From NCBI RefSeq assembly GCF_900107275.1, contig NZ_FNPI01000001.1:1054001-1118000 (forward strand): a DNA stretch of 64,000 nucleotides, in the 5' to 3' direction. Within the stretch, counting starts at the first letter, position 1. The number at the start of each line of letters is the position of its first letter. This document shows positions 35,988-44,428 of this stretch, one piece after another. The notes beneath the pieces were generated by a model. That model was not told where the DNA came from. It searched no databases and saw only the letters and a program-made list of their open reading frames with translations. This stretch comes from Evansella caseinilytica (GTDB taxonomy: Bacteria > Bacillota > Bacilli > Bacillales > Salisediminibacteriaceae). The position numbers and the translations under genes were made by a program.

Positions 35988-37343
35988 ATGCAAATGAAGG
36001 TTGTGAAGTTCGGCGGGAGTTCTGTGGCAAGTCCGGAACAGTTTCAAAAAGTGGCAAACATCGTCCTAGCAGACCGGAAACGAAAATTTATTATTGTTTC
36101 CGCTCCGGGAAAGCGTCATGACGTTGATAGAAAAATGACCGATTTATTGATTCAGCTGGCAGACAGTGTTGCTGAGGGAAGGGACGACTCTGCTGCTTTT
36201 GCCAGCGTGATGGAAAGGTACCAGGAAATTGTAACCGGCCTTTCCCTGGAGAAGCTTTTTGTTTCTGAAATACAGAGGAATTTGCAGGAAACAATAGCAC
36301 GTTATCGACATGACCGGAAACGCTTGATGGACAGCCTGAAGGCGAGCGGGGAAGACAATAATGCGAGGCTGATGGCTGCCTATATCACAACATTGGGGCA
36401 GGAAGCGTATTATGTGTCGCCGAAGGAAGCGGGGATGGTTGTCACGAACGAGCCGGGCAATGCGCGGATATTGCCGGAAGCGTTTGAACGTATCGGTACT
36501 TCCTTGAAAAACAGAGAGGGAATTCTCGTTATTCCCGGATTTTTCGGTTATTCAAAAGAAGGACATATCGTTACTTTTCCGCGGGGCGGCTCCGACATTA
36601 CCGGCTCGATCATCGCTGCCGGCGTGGAGGCGGAGGAATATGAAAATTTTACGGATGTGGACTCCATCTACAGCGTCAATCCTAAATTAGTGAGGAATCC
36701 GGCAGAAATAAAGGAATTGACTTACCGGGAAATGAGGGAACTGGCATATGCCGGCTTCTCCGTGTTTCATGATGAGGCGTTGCAGCCTGTTTTTCATAAA
36801 AAAATACCGGTTTGCGTCAAAAATACGAATCATCCTGAAGCGCCGGGTACAAGCATTGTTTCAGCGAGGGAACCGAACGGCTATCCGGTTGTCGGGATTG
36901 CCAGTGATAAAGGTTTTTGCAGTATTAACATAACGAAATATTTAATGAACCGGGAGCTCGGCTTTGGACGTCGCCTGCTGGAGATTTTGGAGGACGAGCA
37001 TATTTCCTATGAACACACGCCGTCGGGAATTGACAACATTTCCGTTATCGTTCGCGCTCATCAGCTTGAAAATGGAAAAGAGGAGCGTATACTGCAGCGG
37101 ATTTGTACGGAACTGCTTGTGGATGAAGTGCATGTGGAGCGAAATCTCGGCATGGTAATGGTTGTAGGGGAGGGCATGGCAAAAACGGTGGGGATTGCTG
37201 CAAAGGCTGCCAATGCATTGGCAGAAGCCGGCATCAACATAAAAATGATCAACCAGGGCTCATCCGAAGTAAGCATGATGTTCGGCGTGGATGATTATCA
37301 AGTAAATGAAGCGTTAACAGCTCTTTATCATGCGTTTTTTTAA
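35988..37343 (+). CDS. Aspartate kinase
   Basis: This 451-residue enzyme phosphorylates L-aspartate, the first step toward lysine, threonine, methionine and diaminopimelate. KVVKFGGSSVAS is the nucleotide site at the N-terminus; FPRGGSDITGSIIAAG near 200 and the ENFTDVDSIYSVNP segment complete the kinase domain. Two ACT domains follow (about 300-451), which bind feedback amino acids. It is nearest in layout to the monofunctional Bacillus YclM type (about 454 residues). A second ATG two codons inside (35994) matches the usual MKVVKFGG start equally well. It is a single gene with its own terminator. Confidence 0.95.
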   Translation: MQMKVVKFGGSSVASPEQFQKVANIVLADRKRKFIIVSAPGKRHDVDRKMTDLLIQLADSVAEGRDDSAAFASVMERYQEIVTGLSLEKLFVSEIQRNLQETIARYRHDRKRLMDSLKASGEDNNARLMAAYITTLGQEAYYVSPKEAGMVVTNEPGNARILPEAFERIGTSLKNREGILVIPGFFGYSKEGHIVTFPRGGSDITGSIIAAGVEAEEYENFTDVDSIYSVNPKLVRNPAEIKELTYREMRELAYAGFSVFHDEALQPVFHKKIPVCVKNTNHPEAPGTSIVSAREPNGYPVVGIASDKGFCSINITKYLMNRELGFGRRLLEILEDEHISYEHTPSGIDNISVIVRAHQLENGKEERILQRICTELLVDEVHVERNLGMVMVVGEGMAKTVGIAAKAANALAEAGINIKMINQGSSEVSMMFGVDDYQVNEALTALYHAFF

Positions 37344-37345
37344 AC

Positions 37346-37389
37346 GCTGGCCATAGGTGCCGGGATTCTTACCGGCACCTATGGCCAGC
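37346..37389. terminator. Strong terminator between convergent genes
   Basis: GCTGGCCATAGGTGCCGG pairs perfectly with CCGGCACCTATGGCCAGC around an eight-base loop, an 18-bp stem just behind the aspartate kinase gene. Confidence 0.75.
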
Positions 37390-37541
37390 ACGTGGGTGTA
37401 TTGGCGCTTCGAGGCTATCCTAACGCAAGGGCATGGAGACAAGTGGCAGTCTCTCTATACCCTGTTTGGATGTAAAAGCAGCAGCGGTCTGTGCTACCTT
37501 GCTGATGTTGTTGTTCCAATACAGTTTTTACTGGGCAAAGC

Positions 37542-38381
37542 TTAGTCCACCGGCCACTTTAAGCGGTCGGGATCGATTGGCGGCACGATATTAACGTCCG
37601 CAGCCCGCTGAAGCAATGCGGAAACGGCTTTATACCCTTCTTCTCCCAGGTTTGCCGAAAATTCATTGACATACAGATCAATATGCGCCTGAGCCACTTC
37701 AGGCGACATTTCTTGAGCATGCTTGAGAACATATTCCTGCGAAGCCGTTGGATTTTCCCATGCGTACTTCACCGATGCACGAACCCAGTCCGCGATCGCC
37801 TGGAGATCGAGATGGCGCCTTGCAATGATTGCGCCAAGAGGGATAGGCAGCCCAGTATCCTTTTCCCACCAATTCCCGAGATCTGTCAGCAGGTTTAAAC
37901 CGTATTGACGGTATGTAAACCGGGCTTCGTGGATAACGAGCCCCGCATCCACTTCCCCGTCACGGACTGCAGGCATGATTTCGTGGAATGGTTTGACGAT
38001 AATCTCACCGACGCCGCCTGCAACTTGCTGTGCCGCCCATAAGCGGAACAACAAATAGGCTGTCGAACGTTCGCTTGGTACGGCAACGCGTTTTCCGGCA
38101 AGGAAGTCCGGGGTGGTACCATCCTTTGTAAGTACGAGTGGACCGCAGCCTCTTCCCAATGCCCCGCCGCAAGGAAGCAGTGCGTATTCTTTCAAAACCC
38201 ACGGCAAGGCGGCGTATGATATTTTCATAATATCTGCGCCATCACCGTTAATTGCCAGGTTGTTTGTTATATCAATGTCGGCGTAAGTGACGTTCAACTC
38301 AGGTGATCCGGGGATCAGTCCATGAACTAGTGCGTGAAAAATAAAGGTGTCGTTCGGGCAGGGTGAAAAATAAATATTCAT
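37542..38381 (-). CDS. mqnD: 1,4-dihydroxy-6-naphthoate synthase
   Basis: This 279-residue enzyme belongs to the futalosine route to menaquinone and converts cyclic dehypoxanthine futalosine to 1,4-dihydroxy-6-naphthoate. It has the MqnA/MqnD periplasmic-binding-protein-like fold, with SPCPNDTFIFHAL at the N-terminus and DGADIMKISYAALP and CGGALGRGCGPLVL as family marks. The start overlaps the stop of mqnB by four bases. The two genes form an operon; the other steps (mqnA, mqnC, mqnE) are not in this window. Confidence 0.93.
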   Translation of the reverse strand: MNIYFSPCPNDTFIFHALVHGLIPGSPELNVTYADIDITNNLAINGDGADIMKISYAALPWVLKEYALLPCGGALGRGCGPLVLTKDGTTPDFLAGKRVAVPSERSTAYLLFRLWAAQQVAGGVGEIIVKPFHEIMPAVRDGEVDAGLVIHEARFTYRQYGLNLLTDLGNWWEKDTGLPIPLGAIIARRHLDLQAIADWVRASVKYAWENPTASQEYVLKHAQEMSPEVAQAHIDLYVNEFSANLGEEGYKAVSALLQRAADVNIVPPIDPDRLKWPVD

Positions 38382-39070
38382 GATAATACCTCCTTTAATA
38401 AAGAACTTGCTTGTTCCAATAGCTGTAATGCCTCCGTTATTTTCCAGTTGCTTCGATCGCGGGGGCCGACAAGATTGGAAATCGTTCTAATTTCTATTGC
38501 CGGCAACTGAAAAATGTATGCTGCCTGGGCAACACCGAAGCCTTCCATCGCTTCGGCGACAGCATCCGGGTATCTTGCCGTCAGGTGAGCTGCGGTTGCG
38601 GCAGTTCCCGTAATGGTGGATAACGTCAGGATGGAACCGGTATGTACAGGAAGCTGTGATTTTTTCATTCCGGCAGCTACTTCCGCGAAACGATATTCAT
38701 CGACAGCGATAGTGGCGGAACCGAAGCCAAGCTCGTCTATGCTCAGAAAGCCGTCGCCAGTCTCGGCACCTAGGTCGGCGGAAATGATTTTGTCGGCAAT
38801 GACGATAGAGCCGACGCCGGCTCTGTGCGCAAAGCCGCCGGCAATCCCTGAGCTGATGACCAAATCGTAGCCATCACCGGACAGGATATGTGCTGTATTT
38901 GCCGCAGCCGCAGCCGGTCCGACACCGGCTAGCCTGACATCAAACCGGGGATCGCCGTTTACCCCGCGAAGGAAGGCATCTCTTTCAGCTGCAACGGCTG
39001 TCATGACAAGTATTTTTTGATCTTTTTGTTTCGAACGGATGCTTTTCTTTTTTTTATGCAAAGTATCCAT
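38378..39070 (-). CDS. mqnB: Futalosine hydrolase
   Basis: This 230-residue nucleosidase splits futalosine into hypoxanthine and dehypoxanthinylfutalosine. The fold is the PNP/MTA nucleosidase type: VMTAVAAERDAFLRG near the start, LVISSGIAGGF, and the C-terminal VAEAMEGFGVAQAAY and SNLVGPRDRSNW stretches. The first 18 residues are Lys-rich and extra to the fold. The ATG follows GGAAGGAG. Its presence with mqnD says the organism makes menaquinone by the futalosine pathway and not, or not only, by the o-succinylbenzoate route of B. subtilis. Confidence 0.93.
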   Translation of the reverse strand: MDTLHKKKKSIRSKQKDQKILVMTAVAAERDAFLRGVNGDPRFDVRLAGVGPAAAAANTAHILSGDGYDLVISSGIAGGFAHRAGVGSIVIADKIISADLGAETGDGFLSIDELGFGSATIAVDEYRFAEVAAGMKKSQLPVHTGSILTLSTITGTAATAAHLTARYPDAVAEAMEGFGVAQAAYIFQLPAIEIRTISNLVGPRDRSNWKITEALQLLEQASSLLKEVLS

Positions 39071-39266
39071 TTGCTACTCCTTCCAAAAGATTGCTTTGAG
39101 CACCTACGTTTCATTCTATCAAAGGTATCTTTGGAGACAAAGCTAAAGCAATTGTTTTCATATCAAAATATTAACCGTCACAATAATGTACTCATTTTGC
39201 GGCTTTTGTCGTCAGGTAGACGGTGATATAATGATGATATGTGATAGGAGAAAGGAGGTGGTAACG

Positions 39267-39785
39267 ATGGAACAAGAGACAACACAGCTGATTCTGGAAG
39301 AGCTTCGGGATATAAAAACGATTCTAGGTGAACACAGCCGAATCCTGGAGTCGCATACGGAGAAACTGGACGAGCACGGCCGAATCCTGGAGTCGCATAC
39401 GGAGAAACTGGACGAGCACGGCCGAATCCTGGAGTCGCATACGGAGAAACTGGATGAACACGGCCGAATCCTGGAGATGCATACGGAGAAACTGGATGAA
39501 CACGGCCGAATCCTGGAGATGCATGGTGAAAAGCTGGATTCACATGCAGTTAAATTAGAATTGCAGAATGAAACATTGAAAGAACATGGAAAAATATTAT
39601 CAGCGCTGAGAACGGGCCAAGAAGAAATAAAAGCGGAGCTCGATGGAATGAAAGTGAAAAATGCCAAAGACTATGGGAAAATCCAGGAACAGCTCACGCA
39701 TGCAGAAGCAAATATCGAAGTATTAAAAGACGACAACTGGCGCAATAAAACGGATATCTGCCGCTTAAAAATGTCATTAGGGTAA
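39267..39785 (+). CDS. Coiled-coil protein with 14-residue repeats
   Basis: This protein of 172 residues is almost wholly charged and helical. Residues 22-91 are five units of 14 residues, consensus EHGRILESHTEKLD, encoded by near-identical 42-base repeats at 39330-39539. Fourteen residues equal two heptads, so this forms a regular coiled coil. The rest (92-172) stays helical. The ATG follows AAGGAGGTGGTAACG. Function unknown; it may be a spacer or scaffold whose length can change by repeat gain or loss. Confidence 0.8.
   Translation: MEQETTQLILEELRDIKTILGEHSRILESHTEKLDEHGRILESHTEKLDEHGRILESHTEKLDEHGRILEMHTEKLDEHGRILEMHGEKLDSHAVKLELQNETLKEHGKILSALRTGQEEIKAELDGMKVKNAKDYGKIQEQLTHAEANIEVLKDDNWRNKTDICRLKMSLG
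39330..39539. repeat. 42-bp in-frame tandem repeat, five copies
   Basis: Units start at 39330, 39372, 39414, 39456 and 39498. Units two and three differ only in the last base. The set keeps frame and produces long open frames on the other strand too, which are not genes. Confidence 0.92.
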
Positions 39786-40159
39786 AACAGGTTAACGATG
39801 TGTTCGGTTATCAAGGCATTTTTAGCGTGATTCAACGATTTTTCTTCCAAGCAGCCACGAAACTTCAGCTATCAACAGCTTTCATTAATTACATCCGAAT
39901 AAGTGTGAAAAGGCGGACAGTGCCTGGCACTGTCCGTATATTTCTTTTAAAGACAGCTATCCGCCCCCCTCCTCTCTCAATTTTTATCACTATTAAATGT
40001 TCATCGTTATTTATCAGCTTCTTGATCATCTTACTGAACAAAATTTGACAAAATATGAGCTGCTTTAGTGCTACAATATTATTATTTAATACATAAAGAT
40101 GTGCAAGTAGTGGTAAAGAAGTGGTTCAACTGTCATATTTTTAAACTGGGAGTGCTGAT
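39786..40159. other. Gap before the multi-PAS kinase gene
   Basis: The 374 bases hold a terminator (39913-39942) and an AT-rich promoter region. TTTGACA at 40045 and TACAAT at 40072 resemble -35 and -10 boxes but are spaced about 21 bases, too far for a normal promoter. Confidence 0.5.
39913..39942 (+). terminator. Terminator after the coiled-coil gene
   Basis: CGGACAGTGC pairs perfectly with GCACTGTCCG around a three-base loop, followed by TATATTTCTTTT. Confidence 0.7.
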
Positions 40160-42361
40160 ATGGAAAAACAAGGTCATGTACAAATGGATTCACTGTTTAT
40201 GCAAGCTTTTCATTATGCTCCAGTGGGAATGGCGATCGTCGACATGAATATAAAAGTTTTACAAGTAAATGAAGCGGGATGCCGCTTACTCGGATATACT
40301 GCCGAGGAGCTGACCGCAAGAACCTTTTTTGACTACAGCTGTCCGGATGCTGAGGAAGATTATTCTCATATCATGCAGGAACTGAGGAACGGCGGTCGAG
40401 ACTCTTTTCAGACGGAGAAGCGTTTTCTTCACAAAAACGGCAGTATCATTTGGCTTTATTTGGGCATATCATTTGCGAAAAACAGCGAAATCGAGCCGGA
40501 CTTTTATATTTTTCAGTTTAAGGATATTACGAAGCATAAACAGGGTGAAAAGAAGCTGCAGAAAATCTGTAAAGAATATGAACTTCTTACGGAACATTCA
40601 TTGGACATGATTACAAAGCATCTTCCAAACTGTGAAATAACCTATGTTTCCAAAGCTTGTGAGCTACTTCTCGATTATGAGCAGGCGGAACTGACGGGAA
40701 AATTTCCTTATCATTACATTCACCCGGACGATCGGGAAATGCTGAAGAAATACATGGCGAGCACGATGGATAAGCAGGCGGTACATACGCTGCCGTATCG
40801 AATCAGGCGAAGGGACGGAGAATACGGGTGGTTTGAATCGACAGCCAAAGGCATTTTGAATGAAGCGGGAGATGTGGAGGAAATTCTCGCTTTTACGAGA
40901 GATATTACAAAGCGGAAAGCGGCAGAACGCAAGCTGAAAGAAAGAGAGGAATACTATAAGTCGTTATTTGAGTATCATCCTGATATCATTTTTTCCACTG
41001 ATTTGCAGGGCAATTTTACTTCCGCTAACCCAAACTTTGAAAAATTTATGGGATCGCCGAAAGAAGCGTTGATGAGCAAAAAATTTCATTTTGGCTTGTT
41101 AACGGCGCCTCAGCATTTACAACGGATTGAGACGAGCTTTCTAAAGGCGGCATGCGGCGATGTACAGCGGTATGAATTTGACGGCATTGATAAAAACGGG
41201 AGTCTGTTAACGCTCGATGTGTTGAACATACCGATCCGGGTCGAGGGAAAAGTAGTCGGTGTTTATGGAGTTGCAAGAAACATCAGCGAACGTAAACAGA
41301 ACGAAAACGAAATCAGATCGACGAAACGGCAGCTGGAGTCCTTTATTGAAAACAATGTTGATCCGGTTTTTATCTATAATTTAGAGGACAAGCTGGTCAA
41401 GATCAACAAGGCCGTGGAAGCAACCTACGGATGGCAAAGTGATGAACTCCTTGGATTGGCTCTTAAAGATTTGCCGATTTTTCCGAAGTCCGATATCGAA
41501 TGGGTTCAGCGGAATGCAGATGATTTAGCCAAAGTATTAGGCAACACCTTTAAAGGATTAGAAGCAAAGCGGATAAAAAAAGATGGTACTGCCATTCATG
41601 TTTCCGTCTCCGGTTTTCAAATTGTCAACGAGAAAAATGAACAGATCGGCAGGGCGATTATTCATCGGGATGTGACGGAAGCGAAGATGGCAGAGGAAAT
41701 CCTTATCAATTCGGAAAAACTGTCCATCGCCGGACAACTAGCGGCGGGAATTGCTCATGAAATCCGCAATCCAATGACCGCGATCAAAGGCTTTATCCAG
41801 CTGTTAACATCCGAATTTACTTCCAGAAAAGACTATTTTGATATTATTTCATCCGAGATTGAACGTATAGAATTGATTATCAGCGAGCTTCTGCTGTTGT
41901 CGAAGCCGCAGGAAATGAAATTTCATCAGGCAAATATTGTTTCCGTACTGTCTGAAATAAAGCTGCTGCTGGAAACCCAGGCGATATTAAATAATGTCGA
42001 AATAAATTTTGTTTCTGTAGCAGCACGAATAGACATATATTGTGAAGTTAACCAAATAAAACAAGTTTGTATCAATTTTATTCAAAACGCTATCGAAGCG
42101 ATGCCCGCTGGCGGCAAATTAACTGTTGAAATCTCCCAAGCCAGCGAAGGGGAAGTGTTGATCAGATTTATAGATCAAGGCTGCGGCATTGCTCCGGAAA
42201 TGTTACAGAAGCTCGGCGAACCGTTTTACACTACAAAGGAACACGGAACAGGACTTGGATTCATGGTCAGCAAACGAATTATTGAAAATCATGGGGGCCG
42301 TGTTCACGTGCGCAGTGAGCTTGAAAAAGGCACAACGATTGAAGTTTACTTGCCGAGGTAG
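40160..42361 (+). CDS. Multi-PAS sensor histidine kinase, KinA-like
   Basis: This cytoplasmic kinase of 733 residues has four PAS domains in a row (about 12-125, 135-258, 265-378, 385-505), a HisKA domain with phospho-acceptor His533 in GIAHEIRNPMTAIKGFIQLL, and a C-terminal ATPase with QNAIEAMPAGG and DQGCGIAPEM. No membrane segment is seen. Architecture and the HEIRNPMTAIKGF box match the Bacillus sporulation kinases that feed Spo0F. No response regulator lies next to it, as is normal for these orphan kinases. The ATG follows GGGAG. Confidence 0.9.
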   Translation: MEKQGHVQMDSLFMQAFHYAPVGMAIVDMNIKVLQVNEAGCRLLGYTAEELTARTFFDYSCPDAEEDYSHIMQELRNGGRDSFQTEKRFLHKNGSIIWLYLGISFAKNSEIEPDFYIFQFKDITKHKQGEKKLQKICKEYELLTEHSLDMITKHLPNCEITYVSKACELLLDYEQAELTGKFPYHYIHPDDREMLKKYMASTMDKQAVHTLPYRIRRRDGEYGWFESTAKGILNEAGDVEEILAFTRDITKRKAAERKLKEREEYYKSLFEYHPDIIFSTDLQGNFTSANPNFEKFMGSPKEALMSKKFHFGLLTAPQHLQRIETSFLKAACGDVQRYEFDGIDKNGSLLTLDVLNIPIRVEGKVVGVYGVARNISERKQNENEIRSTKRQLESFIENNVDPVFIYNLEDKLVKINKAVEATYGWQSDELLGLALKDLPIFPKSDIEWVQRNADDLAKVLGNTFKGLEAKRIKKDGTAIHVSVSGFQIVNEKNEQIGRAIIHRDVTEAKMAEEILINSEKLSIAGQLAAGIAHEIRNPMTAIKGFIQLLTSEFTSRKDYFDIISSEIERIELIISELLLLSKPQEMKFHQANIVSVLSEIKLLLETQAILNNVEINFVSVAARIDIYCEVNQIKQVCINFIQNAIEAMPAGGKLTVEISQASEGEVLIRFIDQGCGIAPEMLQKLGEPFYTTKEHGTGLGFMVSKRIIENHGGRVHVRSELEKGTTIEVYLPR

Positions 42362-42664
42362 CGTCGCTTTTTTAACAGGATTGGGTAAAACGTAAATGTG
42401 GAGAAGGGATATGCAGTTTCCGGCATCGTGGAAATCAGCGCCTGTTGGAATATGGAGCCTGCTGGAGAACACATGCTTTAGTAAGAACAGCTTCATGATG
42501 ATGTATCTAAAATTGGAATTGTAATTAGATTGTAACATTTCTTATCTCTGCTGTGGACAATAGAAACTTATAATAAAATTGTCTTTATCCCGCGTGTTCC
42601 AAAAAGAAATTTAGCTTGCTTGGAGTACCCTGTTAAAAAATTTCAAAAAAGATTGGTGATAACG
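42362..42664. other. Gap before the radical SAM gene
   Basis: These 303 bases contain no gene or dyad that I can support. The region from 42520 is AT-rich and probably carries the radical SAM promoter. Confidence 0.4.
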
Positions 42665-43870
42665 ATGCACAGAAGCGGTCAGCGGCAAAGCCGCGGATTT
42701 TCTCCCGGGAGCGCTCATACTTCCGGGAAACGGCATCCTCATGGCGGAGGGCACCCTCACGGCAACGCCGGAGCTATTGATTACAATGAGAATCCGTTTA
42801 TTGTCATCTGGGAAGTGACAAGAGCCTGTGAGTTAAAATGTGTCCATTGCCGAGCGGATGCCCAAACGAAACCGGATCCTCGGGAGCTGACACATGAAGA
42901 AGGCATGGAACTGCTTGATCAAATATACGAAATGAATAATCCGATGCTTGTGTTTACCGGCGGAGACTGTATGATGAGGGCGGACCTTTATGATCTTGCG
43001 GAATATGCGGTCAAGAAAGGCATGAGGGTATCCATGACACCGAGTGCGACGCCGAATGTCACGAAGGAGAAAATGGAACGGGCGAAGGAAGTAGGACTTT
43101 CCCGCTGGGGAATCAGCCTTGACGGTCCGACGCCGGAAATTCACGATCATTTCCGCGGAACCCCCGGATCATTTGCTCTTACCGTTGAAAAAATTAACTA
43201 TTTAAATGAACTGAAGATGCCGTTGCAAATTAACACTGTGATTTCCCGCTATAATTATCATTCCCTGGAACAAATGGCGGAATTGGTAGGGGAGCTGAAG
43301 GCAGTAATGTGGTATATTTTCCTGCTGGTACCAGTAGGAAGAGGGCAGGCGGATGACTGTTTAACCTCTGCAGAACATGAAAAAGTTTTTCGCTGGCTCT
43401 ATGAGCTGGGCAAAACGGCGCCGTATGATATCAAAACTACTGCGGCTCAACATTACCGCCGCGTTGTCATTCAGCAAAAAACGAGAGAAAATCTTGTTCA
43501 TAAAGGCGAGATCCGCTATGAAGATTCAATCTCGGACACCGCTTATCTCATCGACGGCTTAAAGCGGGCGCCGAAAGGAGTGAATGACGGGAACGGCTTT
43601 ATTTTTATTTCCCATATCGGCGATGTTCTTCCAAGCGGCTTATTGCCGATAAAAGTCGGAAATGTCAGAGAGAAGCCGCTGAAAGAGATTTACCGTGAAT
43701 CGCCGGTGCTGAAGCAGCTGCGTAATCCGGATTTATACAAAGGAAAGTGCGGAGTGTGCGAGTTCCGTTTTGTATGCGGTGGATCCCGTTCGCGAACCTA
43801 TGCGATGACGGGAGACTACTTGGAAAGCGAACCTTTTTGCGTATACATTCCTGAGGCAATGCGCCATTGA
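42665..43870 (+). CDS. Radical SAM protein with C-terminal cysteine cluster
   Basis: This 401-residue iron-sulfur enzyme has the SAM-binding motif CELKCVHC (Cys-x3-Cys-x2-Cys) near residue 57 and a SPASM-like C-terminal cysteine set, CGVCEFRFVCGGSRSR through EPFC. The family resemblance is to the AhbD/NirJ/PqqE-like radical SAM group, probably the TIGR04053 branch found in Bacillus. The first 40 residues are rich in His, Gly and Ser (HPHGGGHPHGN). There is no precursor peptide gene beside it, and the substrate is unknown; porphyrin side-chain or peptide chemistry are both possible. The start at 42665 follows GGTGAT; an upstream TTG was rejected. Confidence 0.88.
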   Translation: MHRSGQRQSRGFSPGSAHTSGKRHPHGGGHPHGNAGAIDYNENPFIVIWEVTRACELKCVHCRADAQTKPDPRELTHEEGMELLDQIYEMNNPMLVFTGGDCMMRADLYDLAEYAVKKGMRVSMTPSATPNVTKEKMERAKEVGLSRWGISLDGPTPEIHDHFRGTPGSFALTVEKINYLNELKMPLQINTVISRYNYHSLEQMAELVGELKAVMWYIFLLVPVGRGQADDCLTSAEHEKVFRWLYELGKTAPYDIKTTAAQHYRRVVIQQKTRENLVHKGEIRYEDSISDTAYLIDGLKRAPKGVNDGNGFIFISHIGDVLPSGLLPIKVGNVREKPLKEIYRESPVLKQLRNPDLYKGKCGVCEFRFVCGGSRSRTYAMTGDYLESEPFCVYIPEAMRH

Positions 43871-43923
43871 TGAGGAATTGCAAACTATTTTTTAAATGAA
43901 GCTTTTAACACAACCCTTGTTGT

Positions 43924-43971
43924 AGCGGATGATTGAAATGGCTTAAACACCGTTTGAGTCATCCGCTTTTT
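43924..43971 (+). terminator. Terminator after the radical SAM gene
   Basis: AGCGGATGA pairs with TCATCCGCT, with an inner CTTAAAC/GTTTGAG pair, followed by TTTTTATT. Confidence 0.75.
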
Positions 43972-44188
43972 ATTCCACCGACTGCAGTAAGCAGTTGCTG
44001 TTTGTTAGCTGCAATGCTTTGGAAATGGAGTGAAATTCCTTGAAACAGCAGGAGAAACATGGGATAATAATCCTAAACTGGCGTACATAGATTTGGATCT
44101 ATCACGAAAAAACAGGTAACGACTGTCATCGAGGATACTTCATTTGCCCGCTTCTGTTCCTAATCGAAAGAAGCGTTTTTTTATTATA

Positions 44189-44290
44189 TCGTGTTTGTTC
44201 AACAAGATCGTTTTTTATAAACACGATGCAACGAGCCATTCTTCACTGAGAAGCTGTGAGCTGTCATCCTTCCAGACAACGGTGCACCAC
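44189..44290. repeat. Dispersed intergenic repeat, fragment
   Basis: It starts with CGTGTTTGTTCAACAAGATC and then matches 8719-8773 around GAGCC(A/G)TTCTTCACTGAGA and CTGTGAGCTGTC with scattered changes. Confidence 0.6.
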
Positions 44291-44428
44291 TTGTTCACAT
44301 TTTGTTCACGGGCCAGGAACCACGATCATAAAACCGCGAGTGGGTTCGAATTATTTTTGATAAACTGGTTTATTAGCGGAAGCTATGACATACCTATATG
44401 CAAGAAATAAAGATAGGAGTGAGAACCG

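Larger units (their letters stand above)
43871..44428. other. Gap with terminator and repeat fragment
   Basis: These 558 bases contain the terminator at 43924-43971 and a fragment of the dispersed repeat (44189-44290). No gene was seen; an 88-codon frame at 44144 lies over the repeat fragment. Confidence 0.55.

Noticed and set aside
39178-39543. Long minus-strand frame with SPYATPGFGRARPV-like repeats
   Set aside because: It is the antisense of the 42-base repeats; in-frame repeats keep other frames open. No ribosome site.
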